Shown here: piece by piece, positions 31,116 to 40,025 of the stretch
Numbering within the stretch: position 1 is the first letter of the stretch
How the letters are laid out: each line of letters begins with the position of its first letter
NCBI RefSeq assembly: GCF_001468065.1
Contig: NZ_LNYZ01000019.1
Span: 1 to 53,536, forward strand
From: Legionella steigerwaltii
GTDB lineage: Bacteria; Pseudomonadota; Gammaproteobacteria; Legionellales; Legionellaceae
Direction: 5' to 3'
Length of the DNA stretch: 53,536 bases
Notes under the pieces: model-generated
What the model saw: the letters and a program-made list of their open reading frames with translations, nothing else
What the model was told of the DNA's origin: nothing
Database searches by the model: none
Program-made: the position numbers and the translations under genes

Positions 31116-31151
31116 TTTCTTAACACTTAAGTAGCCTGTGACTGCTCAACA

Positions 31152-31225
31152 CGGAGTGTAGCTCAGCCTGGTAGAGCACTGCCTTCGGGAGGCAGGGGAC
31201 GCAGGTTCAACTTCTGTCACTCCGA
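31152..31225 (+). tRNA. tRNA-Pro (anticodon CGG), atypical 3' half
   Basis: A full cloverleaf can be drawn. Acceptor CGGAGTG / CACTCCG, D arm GCTC / GAGC with GG in the loop, anticodon stem CTGCC / GGCAG with loop TTCGGGA (anticodon CGG), T stem GCAGG / TCTGT with loop TTCAACT, and discriminator A. Two oddities: the normally invariant G53-C61 pair is G-U, and the gene is followed by CAA, so CCA is not encoded. It marks the boundary between core and accessory DNA. Confidence 0.85.
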
Positions 31226-31383
31226 CAAATAAAATCAGCAAATCGACCCTGCCCTTAGCTTTAATTTTTATTTTTAAACTATCTATTATATCTGTAATTT
31301 CAAGGTCTTCTAAACATAAGTTGCAAATTGATTGATAAAAGAAAATAATGGGTTCCTAATAATGTTTCAAAGTGTCGATTATT

Positions 31384-32451
31384 ATGAAACCAGCGAGAAT
31401 TATAACACCTTTAATACAAGTGGCTATTTTAACTTTATTGATAATTAAGGGGGCCTTTTCTGGAGATGTTCATGTTATTGGCTCACTAAAGCATTCAATA
31501 CAACCGACTGCCGATTCTTCTTCCAATTACAATGGGCTTAATAACACAAAGGTCATTCAATTGCTTAAAATTGAGCTGTCTGATGAGGCTAAAAAACTGC
31601 TGGAAAGACGCATTAAAGAGATTGTCACAGATCATTCTCAGCCTTCGCATTCATTGCTAAATGCTGAAACTCCTAAAATGGTTCAATTGGCCATGAATCA
31701 TGTTCCTGTACTCGACCAAGGTACACATGGAACATGCATCACATTTGCCATAACTGGTGCGCTTGACGCCATAATCGGTCATGGAGACTACATTAGCCAA
31801 CTTTGTCATTTACAGCTAGGCAATTACTTAGAAAAACATGGATATGCTCTGAGTGGTTGGGATGGTAATTATCCTATTGCAGTAATAAATCAGATCGAAC
31901 AATATGGAATTGTTAATAAAGAGAAACAAACAACCATCGGGTGTGGTGGTTTGACTGAGTACCCCACTTATTCGAATAAGAAACCTGAGTCTTATATAGA
32001 TCCCCAACAATACGGCACAATGAATGAGCTAATTTTCGGTAAAATAGTGAATTGGTCTAATATATATTGGAGGATCAGTTCTGCTTGGACATTAGCTGAA
32101 GTGAAAGAAGCGCTCCAATCAGGCGACAGATCGGTTTTTTCGGTCATGCTACCACGCATTGACTTAGGTGTTGTTGGTGCCGTTGGAAATTATAAAACAA
32201 AGAACGATACTTGGTTAATCACATCAGATGTGTTAATTGGTGTACCAAATGCACAAGCAGCACATGGAATGATCATTACAGGTTATGATGATAATGCAGT
32301 TGCAGTTGATAATTACGGTAAGAAACACACCGGATTATTAACTTTACGTAACTCTTGGGGAAGTAATTGGGGGGATAATGGTCAGTTTTACATGTCATAC
32401 GATTATTTTAGATTACTGACATATGATGTAAGACGTTTTTCGCCAAATTAA
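31384..32451 (+). CDS. Secreted papain-like (C1A) cysteine protease
   Basis: A protein of about 355 residues with an N-terminal hydrophobic segment (IITPLIQVAILTLLIIKGAF), probably a signal peptide. A propeptide-like region follows. The papain-fold catalytic residues are in order: Cys in LDQGTHGTCITFA, His in AAHGMIITGYDD and Asn in LLTLRNSWGSNWGDNG. The protein is therefore likely an active secreted protease. I use the ATG at 31384; an in-frame GTG four codons upstream is an alternative. No strong ribosome-binding site is seen. It is the first gene after the tRNA, and a second cysteine protease gene faces it from the other side. Confidence 0.85.
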   Translation: MKPARIITPLIQVAILTLLIIKGAFSGDVHVIGSLKHSIQPTADSSSNYNGLNNTKVIQLLKIELSDEAKKLLERRIKEIVTDHSQPSHSLLNAETPKMVQLAMNHVPVLDQGTHGTCITFAITGALDAIIGHGDYISQLCHLQLGNYLEKHGYALSGWDGNYPIAVINQIEQYGIVNKEKQTTIGCGGLTEYPTYSNKKPESYIDPQQYGTMNELIFGKIVNWSNIYWRISSAWTLAEVKEALQSGDRSVFSVMLPRIDLGVVGAVGNYKTKNDTWLITSDVLIGVPNAQAAHGMIITGYDDNAVAVDNYGKKHTGLLTLRNSWGSNWGDNGQFYMSYDYFRLLTYDVRRFSPN

Positions 32452-32482
32452 GGGCATAACATTAGGTTAATTTAAGAAAGAA

Positions 32483-33481
32483 TTATACGCGATAAATATT
32501 AGCCGATTTTTTTTGTTGCGTATCATCACAAACATTCTGCTCACGTTTGATTCCTTTATAGGAAATATCAAGAATGCCCGCAGAATTATGATAATTTTTT
32601 TGTACCGGCAAAGATTTTTTTCTAAGTGGAAATTCAAAATCATCCTTGGATAATATTTTATTATTATAAGATAAATGAAATTCTGTATGGCTTTTAATAT
32701 CTATCGTCTTTTCAGGAAAGATAATTGCAATAAATTTGTTTATTTTTTCTTTTATTTTTTTAGTCACTAAAACAATATAATCGGTATACAGCTTATTAAG
32801 TGTGTACCGAATATTCGCTGAAATAAAAGATGTCGGTAAAGTTGCTTGAGGGGTGCCTTCTACAGAATAAGAATTGATCATATGTGACCAATAGCGAGAC
32901 GTATAATTTAATTTATTAAAATAAAAGGGTAGGAATTTTTTAAATGCTTTGCTGCTGTGAAACATGAACCATCCCTTATTTGCATCGAGAAAGTGATAAT
33001 TTTTATTTTCATCTCTATAGAAACCAATGGTGTGACCAGAAACACCTAACAACGACAATTGAAAAATTTCGTGGGTGTTTTGTTTGGCTAAGAAGATTAA
33101 TTTATTAGCAATCTCTTCTGTATTTTTATGGAAATGTAATCCCTGGATATTTTGCTTCCAAACTGGTTTAGCAGAAAATATATCTGCAATCTTACCAACC
33201 CACACGCGAGAACCATATAAATCTTGTAAACTACAAATTCTTTCTGTTAAAGGAGCGAGGTGATTTGCATCTGGAAAAAAACGCCTTACTTGTAAATTGA
33301 CTGATTTAAAAGGGGGTTTTTGTGGAGTAACACCAAACGGTTTTTTGCCATTGATTAAGCAAAGTGCCCATTCTGTAATATACCCAGAGCATTCCCCTTG
33401 TGAATTACCACAGCGAATATCTTTAGACTGTTGAATTGGTAAAATTAGGACTCCACCCATAAGTTGAATTTGTTGCAGCAT
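32483..33481 (-). CDS. YopT-type (C58-like) cysteine protease, effector candidate
   Basis: The open part encodes 332 residues from an internal ATG. The catalytic triad of the C58/YopT clan is visible: Cys in GNSQGECSGYITEWA, His in GVSGHTIGFY, and Asp 16 residues later in YHFLDANKGWF. The His-to-Asp spacing of 16 is, as I recall, that of YopT itself. YopT cleaves prenylated Rho GTPases; the substrate here is unknown. No signal peptide is present, which fits a translocated effector (inference). The reading frame continues without a stop about 95 codons upstream of this ATG but has no start codon; see the upstream piece. Confidence 0.7.
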   Translation of the reverse strand: MLQQIQLMGGVLILPIQQSKDIRCGNSQGECSGYITEWALCLINGKKPFGVTPQKPPFKSVNLQVRRFFPDANHLAPLTERICSLQDLYGSRVWVGKIADIFSAKPVWKQNIQGLHFHKNTEEIANKLIFLAKQNTHEIFQLSLLGVSGHTIGFYRDENKNYHFLDANKGWFMFHSSKAFKKFLPFYFNKLNYTSRYWSHMINSYSVEGTPQATLPTSFISANIRYTLNKLYTDYIVLVTKKIKEKINKFIAIIFPEKTIDIKSHTEFHLSYNNKILSKDDFEFPLRKKSLPVQKNYHNSAGILDISYKGIKREQNVCDDTQQKKSANIYRV

Positions 33482-33789
33482 TTTATCAACACTCAGAGCT
33501 GCTTTATAATTAAATTCCCTTGCTTGGGATTGAAAATTTTTTTGTTTTTTAATGACTTCAAATATAAAATTTCTAACTTTGATTAATTTTAATTGATAAA
33601 AGCTTTGAGAGGTGCTTTTTATTTCAGTGTCTAATTGTTCATAAATTTTATGATAATAATCTGATAATGGCGCTCGAAAAGATTTTCTTAATTGCTTTAA
33701 TTTTTTTTCAACAAAAGGTTTTTTTCTGAATAATAGGGAAGTCTTTTTTTTAAATTTTCTAATTCAATAATAGCTCTATAAATACTCAT
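33482..33789 (-). pseudogene. Frameshifted 5' part of the C58-like protease gene
   Basis: An ATG at 33789 opens a frame (MSIYRAIIELENLKKRLPYY) that stops after about 28 codons. The protease frame itself is open from about 33763 to 33482 and reads as coding protein (for example KLKQLRKSFRAPLSDYYHKI) but has no ATG, GTG or TTG start. A -1 shift joins the two frames in either of two A-runs on the coding strand: A8 at 33744-33751 or A7 at 33719-33725. With it, the protein would be about 434 residues. Confidence 0.65.
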
Positions 33790-34113
33790 ACATCTTTATT
33801 TTTGAAATTTTATTTTCCAAATTTTACACTAGCATTCAACAAAAACAACTTAAAGAGTAGATAATGATCAATAAGCGTAGGCTGGGCTGAAAAGCCTGAG
33901 CTTTAGCTAGAAATTGATTGTTAACTATTAACTCAAGTATTTGCCTATCCATCAGAGCAGCTCACTTTATTTAACGAACTGGGCTCTGCAAGTTAATATT
34001 TTTTTATCTTTAAATAATATGAGTGGGATCTTATGCCGTTAATTAAATAATCTTGACTATATGAAAAAATACTCTTACAACTTGTAAGATATTCCCATTC
34101 TTGCCTCAAGCTC
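33790..34113. other. Intergenic region upstream of the FadL-type gene
   Basis: This 324-base stretch contains no convincing gene. It holds a weak possible promoter for the C58-like gene (TTGTTT, 16 bases, TAAAAT on the minus strand, ending near 33820). It also has an imperfect inverted repeat CAGAGC / GCTCTG (33953-33958 and 33983-33988) followed by a T-rich run. Neither is certain. Confidence 0.4.
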
Positions 34114-35334
34114 ATGTTAAGCTTAATTGATTTAAGAAAGTACGTGATCATAGGGTTTCCGTTATTAGGCTCGCCATTACATGCCTCTTTTATTGAGCAA
34201 ACAATTGGCACTGCTGTGGTGAAGGATGCCACAGCGGTTTACTTTAATCCGGCGGCATTAACTATTTCACCTCACCAACAACTTATTTTTCTTGGTACCC
34301 TAGCAAGAGCGGAATTTGAGTTTAGCGGGAGTGCGCAAAAAATTCCTTTTGGGGGTGCTGAATCGGGCTCAACCACCTCTAAATCCAATTTTTTCTTGCC
34401 TTCGATGTATCTTAGCATCCCTATAAATGAACGGTTCGTGGCGGGTTTTGCTGTCGTTGCGAATGATTTTAATCGCGAATCAGATAACCAACCGATTCTT
34501 CGCTATTTTCTTGCGCGCAATCAAACGAAAAATATTGATTTTATTCCCGCACTTGGCATTAAAATTAACCAATTTCTTTCCATAGGGGGAAATTTAAATT
34601 TTACCTATGCTCATCTCATCCAGGAACCTATTGTTGCAGGCATCCCACGGTTGAATATTCCTGAAAGCCATAGTTTGAATGATAGTCAAGCAACCAGCTT
34701 GGGCGGTGATTTCGGGATACTCCTTAAACCCGGTAAAAAAACAGCCTTGGGTTTTAATTACCGCAGTGCGGTAACTTATAATTTTCAAGGTAGGAGTACG
34801 ATAACTGGTTCGCAAAGTATTTCTTCGGATGACTATCATTTTAAATATTGGACACCTGCAAGAAGTGTCATGACACTAAGCCATTTTATCAATGAAAAAT
34901 TAGGGTTTTTAGGAACTGTTCAATACCTGCAATGGAATATCTTTAAAGAAGTTTCTCTTCATAATTTTGCAACTCAATTCGGCTCCCAAGCCTTTATCGC
35001 CCCCTTGGCGCGCATTAATTATCACTTTCACAACAGTTGGCTTCTAACCCTCGGAACAATTTATCAAGTGTCCCCAAAGTGGGTAGTCCGAGTAGCAGGA
35101 ACATATAATCAGTCCCCCTCAAATGGAAGATTTCAAATAGGCCCTGGAGACAGTTTGATTACTGGTTTTTCCACTGGATATCAATTGATGGACCATCTCA
35201 CTGTTGATTTCGGTTATGGTCATGGTTTTTTTAAAAAGGAACATATTGATATCCAAACTTCCCAGAATATTATTACTGGCATCAATGAAGGCGCCCATGA
35301 CGCCGTCTCACTCAAATTTACCCTCACTGCTTAA
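34114..35334 (+). CDS. Outer-membrane transport protein, FadL/OMPP1 family
   Basis: A 406-residue beta-barrel protein resembling FadL/TodX hydrophobic-compound porins. A signal-like N-terminus (VIIGFPLLGSPLHASF) is followed by the family segment GTAVVKDATAVYFNPAALT, where Asn-Pro-Ala-Ala is the hatch signature. Repeated amphipathic strands follow, with QRLKPGKKTALGFNYRS-like strand turns. The predicted role is uptake of fatty acids or other hydrophobic compounds across the outer membrane; no substrate can be read. The gene stands alone. Confidence 0.82.
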   Translation: MLSLIDLRKYVIIGFPLLGSPLHASFIEQTIGTAVVKDATAVYFNPAALTISPHQQLIFLGTLARAEFEFSGSAQKIPFGGAESGSTTSKSNFFLPSMYLSIPINERFVAGFAVVANDFNRESDNQPILRYFLARNQTKNIDFIPALGIKINQFLSIGGNLNFTYAHLIQEPIVAGIPRLNIPESHSLNDSQATSLGGDFGILLKPGKKTALGFNYRSAVTYNFQGRSTITGSQSISSDDYHFKYWTPARSVMTLSHFINEKLGFLGTVQYLQWNIFKEVSLHNFATQFGSQAFIAPLARINYHFHNSWLLTLGTIYQVSPKWVVRVAGTYNQSPSNGRFQIGPGDSLITGFSTGYQLMDHLTVDFGYGHGFFKKEHIDIQTSQNIITGINEGAHDAVSLKFTLTA

Positions 35335-35585
35335 TCATGGCTCGTAAACAGCTGCTTTTGCGAACAAAGATCAAATCTATCGTCTTCCTTGCATATATTT
35401 ATCGATCTCATACTTATACTTGCTCTGTTTCAAATCATTTAATCAGTTTCTTGCATGTGCAGAATGAATCCGGATTCGTTCTCTCAAGTGAAGTTTGAGG
35501 ACTATATACAACCTTAAATTGCCGGGTATCAAAGGATCTTAGTCTATAATCAGTAATAAATAAGCACATAATTCAGGAAGATTTT

Positions 35586-36017
35586 GTGATAAAAAATATT
35601 GACCATGTTACTGTCGCCGTAACCAACTTGATGGCTGCTAAAGAATTTTTTTCACATTTGGGGTTTGTGGAAGAATGTTCAGTAATCATAGAAGGTGAGC
35701 GTTTTGCCAATTATATGCATATAAAAGATTTGAAAGCGGATCATGTCACACTGGTGCACAAAGACTCCAATCCACGTTTTGAAATTCAGCTACTCCATTT
35801 TTATTCTCCAGAACCACAATATGACCCCTACATCAATCGACTGGATAAAATAGGTTACAACCACATTTGCTTTGTTGTTGACGATATTGAGTCCGAAGTC
35901 AAAAAACTAAAAGGTAATGGCGTAAGAATTATAAGTGACATTTTAAACTTTCATAAACGCAAACTCGTTTATATTGAAGGTCCTGATGGAATTGTTGTGG
36001 AGCTAGCACAATGGTAA
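35586..36017 (+). CDS. VOC (glyoxalase/bleomycin-resistance) family protein
   Basis: A 143-residue metalloenzyme-type fold with two beta-alpha-beta-beta-beta modules. Metal-ligand positions look present: His in NIDHVTVAV, His in YNHICFVVDD and Glu in DGIVVELAQW. The substrate is unknown. The start is GTG at 35586 behind AGGAAG. It lies 21 bases before the amidase gene and is probably cotranscribed with it. Confidence 0.85.
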   Translation: MIKNIDHVTVAVTNLMAAKEFFSHLGFVEECSVIIEGERFANYMHIKDLKADHVTLVHKDSNPRFEIQLLHFYSPEPQYDPYINRLDKIGYNHICFVVDDIESEVKKLKGNGVRIISDILNFHKRKLVYIEGPDGIVVELAQW

Positions 36018-36038
36018 ATATTTTATAAGGATGTTTTT

Positions 36039-37454
36039 ATGAATGAAATTTATTACATGTCTGCGACAGAGACATTACAAAAGATACAATCCAAAAACTT
36101 ATCTTGTGTAGAAGTCATGCAAGCTTATTTAGATCGAATCGACACGATTAATCCTATCATTAATTCCCTGCAACAAGTCTTACCGACTGAGGAAGCATTA
36201 AAGCGAGCACGATTAGCAGATCAAGCCATTGCCCAGGGTTTGCCATTGGGTAAATTACATGGTTTACCTATAACGTTTAAAGATGCATTTTTCGTAAATG
36301 ATTTTGTGACTTCATGCGGCAGTTTGGGTTTTCGTGATTTTTTTAAAAATCAAAAGATGTACGAAGCAAGTGTCGCTACTCGTTTACGAAATGAAGGAGC
36401 AATCATTATAGGAATGACCAATGTACCCGAAATGCTCATCTGCCCGGAATCAGATAATCTGGTCTATGGTCAAACCAAAAATCCTTATGATTTTTCACGC
36501 ACTTGTGGTGGAAGTAGTGGCGGTGAAGGAGCCACGATTGCTGCAGGATGCTCTTCCTTAGGAATTGGGTCTGATGGAGGAGGAAGTATCCGTGTCCCAT
36601 CCCATTTCTCCGGCGTGGCTGGTTTAAAACCTAGCCAATATCGTGTTCCTAACACAGGAGGAGGTTTTGGTTTGGATTTAGGTATATTGAGCCATTTTGT
36701 GGTAACAGGTCCAATGGCGCGCGCTGTTGATGATTTGATGTTATGTTTACCTATCATAGCTGGGCCTGATGGCTATGATCCACATACTATGCCACTACCT
36801 CTTAAATCATCCATCTCCGAATCATTAAAAAATTTACGTGTCGCTTTTTATACAGATGATGGCATTAGAACTCCAACACAAGATATCCAGGACGCGGTTA
36901 AAAATGCAGCGTTTGCGCTCAAAGACTTTGTTGGCATTATCGATGAAAATCGACCCGAATGTCTTAGTAGAACCTGGCCACTAGTATGGGAAGCTGCTTT
37001 TCTGGGCGGTGACGGAGCTAAAGGACATAAAGAAACACAACAACTCTTTGGTAACCCTCAAATATCGTCGCTGTACCAGCAATTTATACATTTGGCCGAA
37101 GCCTGTAACCTCTCTGTGACTGAAATGAATGCCAGAGTCAGGGACATGGATCAATTCCGAGTGGAACTGCTCCATTTCTTTGAAAAATATGACATTATCC
37201 TTTGTCCTGTAGTTGCTACTTGCGCGAAACCGCATGGTATGGCACTGAAAGAAATTAAGGATCTGACTTATTGTATGAGTTATAACTTAGGTGGAAATCC
37301 CAGTGTGGTTGTACGTTGTGGCACTTCAAAAGAAGGATTACCCATTGGCGTGCAAGTAATCGCTAAACCTTGGCAAGATGATGTAGCGCTTCTCGTCGCC
37401 AAACAATTAGAAAGTATATTAGGCGGCTGGAAGCCATCACCCCGCCTTACTTGA
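36039..37454 (+). CDS. Amidase signature family protein
   Basis: A 471-residue amidase. The Ser-cisSer-Lys triad is visible: Lys in LPITFKDAF, the glycine/serine-rich GGSSGGEGA, and the nucleophile in SDGGGSIRVPSHFSGVAGLKPS. The family hydrolyses carboxamides, including amino-acid and aryl-acyl amides, in the cytoplasm. The natural substrate cannot be assigned; it is not a clear GatA because no gatB or gatC is nearby. It probably forms an operon with the VOC gene upstream. Confidence 0.88.
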   Translation: MNEIYYMSATETLQKIQSKNLSCVEVMQAYLDRIDTINPIINSLQQVLPTEEALKRARLADQAIAQGLPLGKLHGLPITFKDAFFVNDFVTSCGSLGFRDFFKNQKMYEASVATRLRNEGAIIIGMTNVPEMLICPESDNLVYGQTKNPYDFSRTCGGSSGGEGATIAAGCSSLGIGSDGGGSIRVPSHFSGVAGLKPSQYRVPNTGGGFGLDLGILSHFVVTGPMARAVDDLMLCLPIIAGPDGYDPHTMPLPLKSSISESLKNLRVAFYTDDGIRTPTQDIQDAVKNAAFALKDFVGIIDENRPECLSRTWPLVWEAAFLGGDGAKGHKETQQLFGNPQISSLYQQFIHLAEACNLSVTEMNARVRDMDQFRVELLHFFEKYDIILCPVVATCAKPHGMALKEIKDLTYCMSYNLGGNPSVVVRCGTSKEGLPIGVQVIAKPWQDDVALLVAKQLESILGGWKPSPRLT

Positions 37455-37510
37455 ACCTTAATGGCTATAAGTAGCTATATTATTAATAGTTTTGGTTTAA
37501 TGAGGTCATA

Positions 37511-38011
37511 ATGCAAGAAGAAACAAAGACTAACAGTACTATCTCTAAAACAAAGTTATTTTTTGGCTTTCTCATTTTAATGATTTCATTTTTAGTACCC
37601 TTTTCAATACCTCTAATCATGCAATTAAACATATCCAGTCCTATGAAAGCAGTTATTTCCAGCGTGTTACTTTTTGGCATACCTGAAATTGGTATGTTAA
37701 TTGCTGTCATTATTTTAGGTACTGAAGGCTATAGCTATCTTAAATCACGCATACTTTTTTGGTTAAAAAATTCGGTTTCAACCGTTAATAGTCGGGTACG
37801 ATTTCGAATTGGGATCACATTTTTTTCAGTATCTTTAGTGCTGGGTTTCCTATTGCCATATATTAGTTATTTTTTTCCAACCTCAATACAAAAGAATTTA
37901 TATTTTTATATTTTGTTTTTAGATCTAGTGTTTTTTATTAGCCTATTTATTCTAGGTAAAAATTTTTGGGGAAAAGTAAAAAAATTATTTATCTATGAGG
38001 AAGAGCAATGA
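37511..38011 (+). CDS. Small membrane protein, transporter-suffix-domain type
   Basis: A 166-residue protein with four hydrophobic segments (about residues 17-37, 46-70, 100-120 and 130-150). The N-terminal pattern FLVPFSIPLIMQLNISSPMK, then FGIPEIGMLIAVIILGTEGY, matches the domain annotated as transporter suffix, found alone or fused to transporters. Function unknown. It starts 56 bases after the amidase gene. Membrane location is well supported; the family match is from memory. Confidence 0.65.
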   Translation: MQEETKTNSTISKTKLFFGFLILMISFLVPFSIPLIMQLNISSPMKAVISSVLLFGIPEIGMLIAVIILGTEGYSYLKSRILFWLKNSVSTVNSRVRFRIGITFFSVSLVLGFLLPYISYFFPTSIQKNLYFYILFLDLVFFISLFILGKNFWGKVKKLFIYEEEQ

Positions 38012-38032
38012 ATTTTTTCTCACCCAAGCTTT

Positions 38033-38542
38033 CTATTCAAGGATTAGTGCAAGCATATGCTCATCAATATATCGATGTTCCTTTGGTCTCTTAAAGTATT
38101 TTTTTAAAATCCCTTCCAGTTGAAACCCAAGTTTCTTATAAAAATTCAATGCAACAGGATTATCGGCTTCCGCACATAAATCAATTCTTTTGATACCTTC
38201 CAATTTAACTTTTTCAATTAATGCGTTCATAAATTGAGTGCCAATACCTTGATGCTGGAATTTGGGATGCGTTGCTAATGTCCCTAGTGAAGCAACATGG
38301 CTAGCCCTACGTTTTTGTCTCATAACGATACAAGTTGCTACTATGTTATCTTTGAATTCATATACATACATTTGTCCGCTATTCATTAGCTCATTAAATA
38401 TTTCTTTAAACGTTTCCTTGTCCATAATTTCAAAATTTAGGAAAGGATTAATTTTTTCATCCATATAAATTTCAAAGAGTGAATCATAATCAGAAGCGGT
38501 GGCAAGGCGTAAAGTAAAATCTTTATTCATATGTTGTTCCAT
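38033..38542 (-). CDS. GNAT family N-acetyltransferase
   Basis: A 169-residue acetyltransferase with the acetyl-CoA-binding motif A (LATHPKFQHQGIGTQFMNAL, the Q/RxxGxG/A loop) and a C-terminal AxNPVALNFYKKLGF motif. Substrate unknown. Two starts are possible, ATG at 38542 or 38530 (MNKDFTLR); the latter is where most relatives begin. It lies 54 bases past the monooxygenase-like gene and may be cotranscribed with it. Confidence 0.88.
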   Translation of the reverse strand: MEQHMNKDFTLRLATASDYDSLFEIYMDEKINPFLNFEIMDKETFKEIFNELMNSGQMYVYEFKDNIVATCIVMRQKRRASHVASLGTLATHPKFQHQGIGTQFMNALIEKVKLEGIKRIDLCAEADNPVALNFYKKLGFQLEGILKKYFKRPKEHRYIDEHMLALILE

Positions 38543-38596
38543 TTGTTCATTTAGGATGCTAATAGAATGTGATATTGGCTTCGCTTTACTAAAATT

Positions 38597-38923
38597 TCAG
38601 TTAGTAAATAGCTTATCCTCCAGAACATCCAAGTGAGTTTCTTCAAATGGATCTCGTGAAAGAGTTCTAATTTGAACAATAGCTTCTTTTATTTCATCTG
38701 GAAGGATTTCATTTGGAGCATCTTCTCCTGGCCAAGATTCATCACGGGTTTTCTTATCTGGCCAACATGAATAAGCTAGAAAATCTCCATCATGAGTTTT
38801 ATGTAAACGAGATCCTATTGCCCCCCTCTTTTCAATAAAATAAGTTGCGATGACTTTCCATAATTTTTTATATTTCTCTTCGTTTTCAGGGGGTACGTAA
38901 CCTCGATAAATAACCGCAAACAT
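38597..38923 (-). CDS. ABM-like (antibiotic biosynthesis monooxygenase) small protein
   Basis: A 108-residue protein whose start (MFAVIYRGYVPPENEEKYKKLW) and length fit the dimeric alpha/beta-barrel fold of ABM and related proteins. The rest reads SRLHKTHDGDFLAYSCWPDK, a typical barrel strand region. Whether it is an enzyme is unknown. Precedes the GNAT gene on the same strand. Confidence 0.65.
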   Translation of the reverse strand: MFAVIYRGYVPPENEEKYKKLWKVIATYFIEKRGAIGSRLHKTHDGDFLAYSCWPDKKTRDESWPGEDAPNEILPDEIKEAIVQIRTLSRDPFEETHLDVLEDKLFTN

Positions 38924-38976
38924 AATCTATAACCCAAAAATTAAAAACGTTTATATTGTAAAAAACCGGAAGAGTA

Positions 38977-39008
38977 TAGCAAGGTTGGGGCAAAATGCCC
39001 CAACCTAC
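38977..39008. terminator. Strong hairpin downstream of the outer-membrane gene
   Basis: A 10-bp stem GGTTGGGGCA / TGCCCCAACC (38983-38992 and 38996-39005) with loop AAA. It lies between two minus-strand genes, just past the stop of the barrel gene. There is no clear T-run, so terminator function is probable but not certain. Confidence 0.5.
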
Positions 39009-39029
39009 TTGCTACTTGCTATTGCATCA

Positions 39030-39914
39030 CTAAAAATCAAACATTCTATTTATGGAAACATTTAAAGATTGCAACAGTGTGGTTTTAAAAGTATCTTTTG
39101 TAGCCAGTATTCCTGTTGTTAATAGGTTATCACCATTCATTGTAGATGTATTAGTAAATGACTGTTCATGCCGACTTACACGGTTTCCTAAAGCTGAAAA
39201 AGTATAAGACGCATCGATAAACCATGAAGGAGTAATAAAATAGGACATTCCAATTTGGGCTGCGCCACCCCACGTCCACATGGTAGGCGAACCATAATTT
39301 ACCAAACCGGTAACATTTAGGGTTTCACCATTAATAATGGCATAACCAATGGAATTGTAGTTTTGTGACTGCAAACTGATTAATGAAGGTCCTGCACCTA
39401 AGTATATGCTTTTATTACCAAATTGCTTACCAATTAAAGCGAATAAATTCATATCGTGGTTAATGGTTATTTCAACAGAATCAGCAATTGCATATCCAAA
39501 CATGGGACTCTTAGTATCTGATGCACTGGTAAGCACACCAGTTTGAGGAAGGTAAAGATCACGATTAGTTGCTACTGCACCAAGATATTGATAAGTAAAT
39601 TTTATCCCATAATAAACACTATCATTATAGTTTCTTAAATACCCAGCTTGAGCCTCAGGTGATAAATTTTGGCTCCAATTTTTAAAAGGGGCAGCGTTAC
39701 CTTGGGCAATTCCAGTAGAATTGTACACGCCGTCAATATATAAACTCGAAATACCTAGACCCCATGAATCCTGCTGAATCCTTAGTGAGTTGTAATTTCC
39801 ACCTATCCCAATAAAAAAACCTTGATGGTTAGGTACGACTCCTATGGTACCTGCGAAAGCAGATGTTCCAAAAATGGAGAGAGATAAAATTGTATTTGTT
39901 AATTTGGAAAACAC
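39030..39914 (-). CDS. Outer-membrane beta-barrel protein
   Basis: A 294-residue secreted protein: signal peptide ending at SAFA-GTIGV, then alternating-pattern strands rich in Tyr, Gly and Asn. The C-terminus is Phe (INRMFDF), as in outer-membrane barrels recognised by the BAM complex. It belongs to the OmpW-like or small-porin type, common in Legionella, but I do not assign a family. The start codon is GTG at 39914 with AAAGGA upstream. It lies downstream of the DUF333 gene on the same strand. Confidence 0.75.
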   Translation of the reverse strand: MFSKLTNTILSLSIFGTSAFAGTIGVVPNHQGFFIGIGGNYNSLRIQQDSWGLGISSLYIDGVYNSTGIAQGNAAPFKNWSQNLSPEAQAGYLRNYNDSVYYGIKFTYQYLGAVATNRDLYLPQTGVLTSASDTKSPMFGYAIADSVEITINHDMNLFALIGKQFGNKSIYLGAGPSLISLQSQNYNSIGYAIINGETLNVTGLVNYGSPTMWTWGGAAQIGMSYFITPSWFIDASYTFSALGNRVSRHEQSFTNTSTMNGDNLLTTGILATKDTFKTTLLQSLNVSINRMFDF

Positions 39915-39976
39915 TTATAATCCTTTATAAAATTGAACGAATTAATATATTCACTATTTGGCATTATTACAATCAT

Positions 39977-40015
39977 TAGCAACTGTTTTGAAATTGAAAT
40001 TTAAGACAGTTGCTA
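39977..40015. repeat. AGCAACTGTCTT hairpin element, copy 1
   Basis: Inverted repeat: TAGCAACTGTTTT (39977-39989) and AAGACAGTTGCTA (40003-40015), one mismatch, 13-base loop. It starts 11 bases past the stop of the DUF333 gene. A related hairpin lies at 43116-43160 behind another gene. Confidence 0.75.
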
Positions 40016-40025
40016 TTTGCTAAGC

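Noticed and set aside
33875..33910. GTAGGCTGGGCTGAA sequence resembling the GTAGCCTGGG repeat
   Set aside because: Only the first bases resemble the element and there is no matching right arm.
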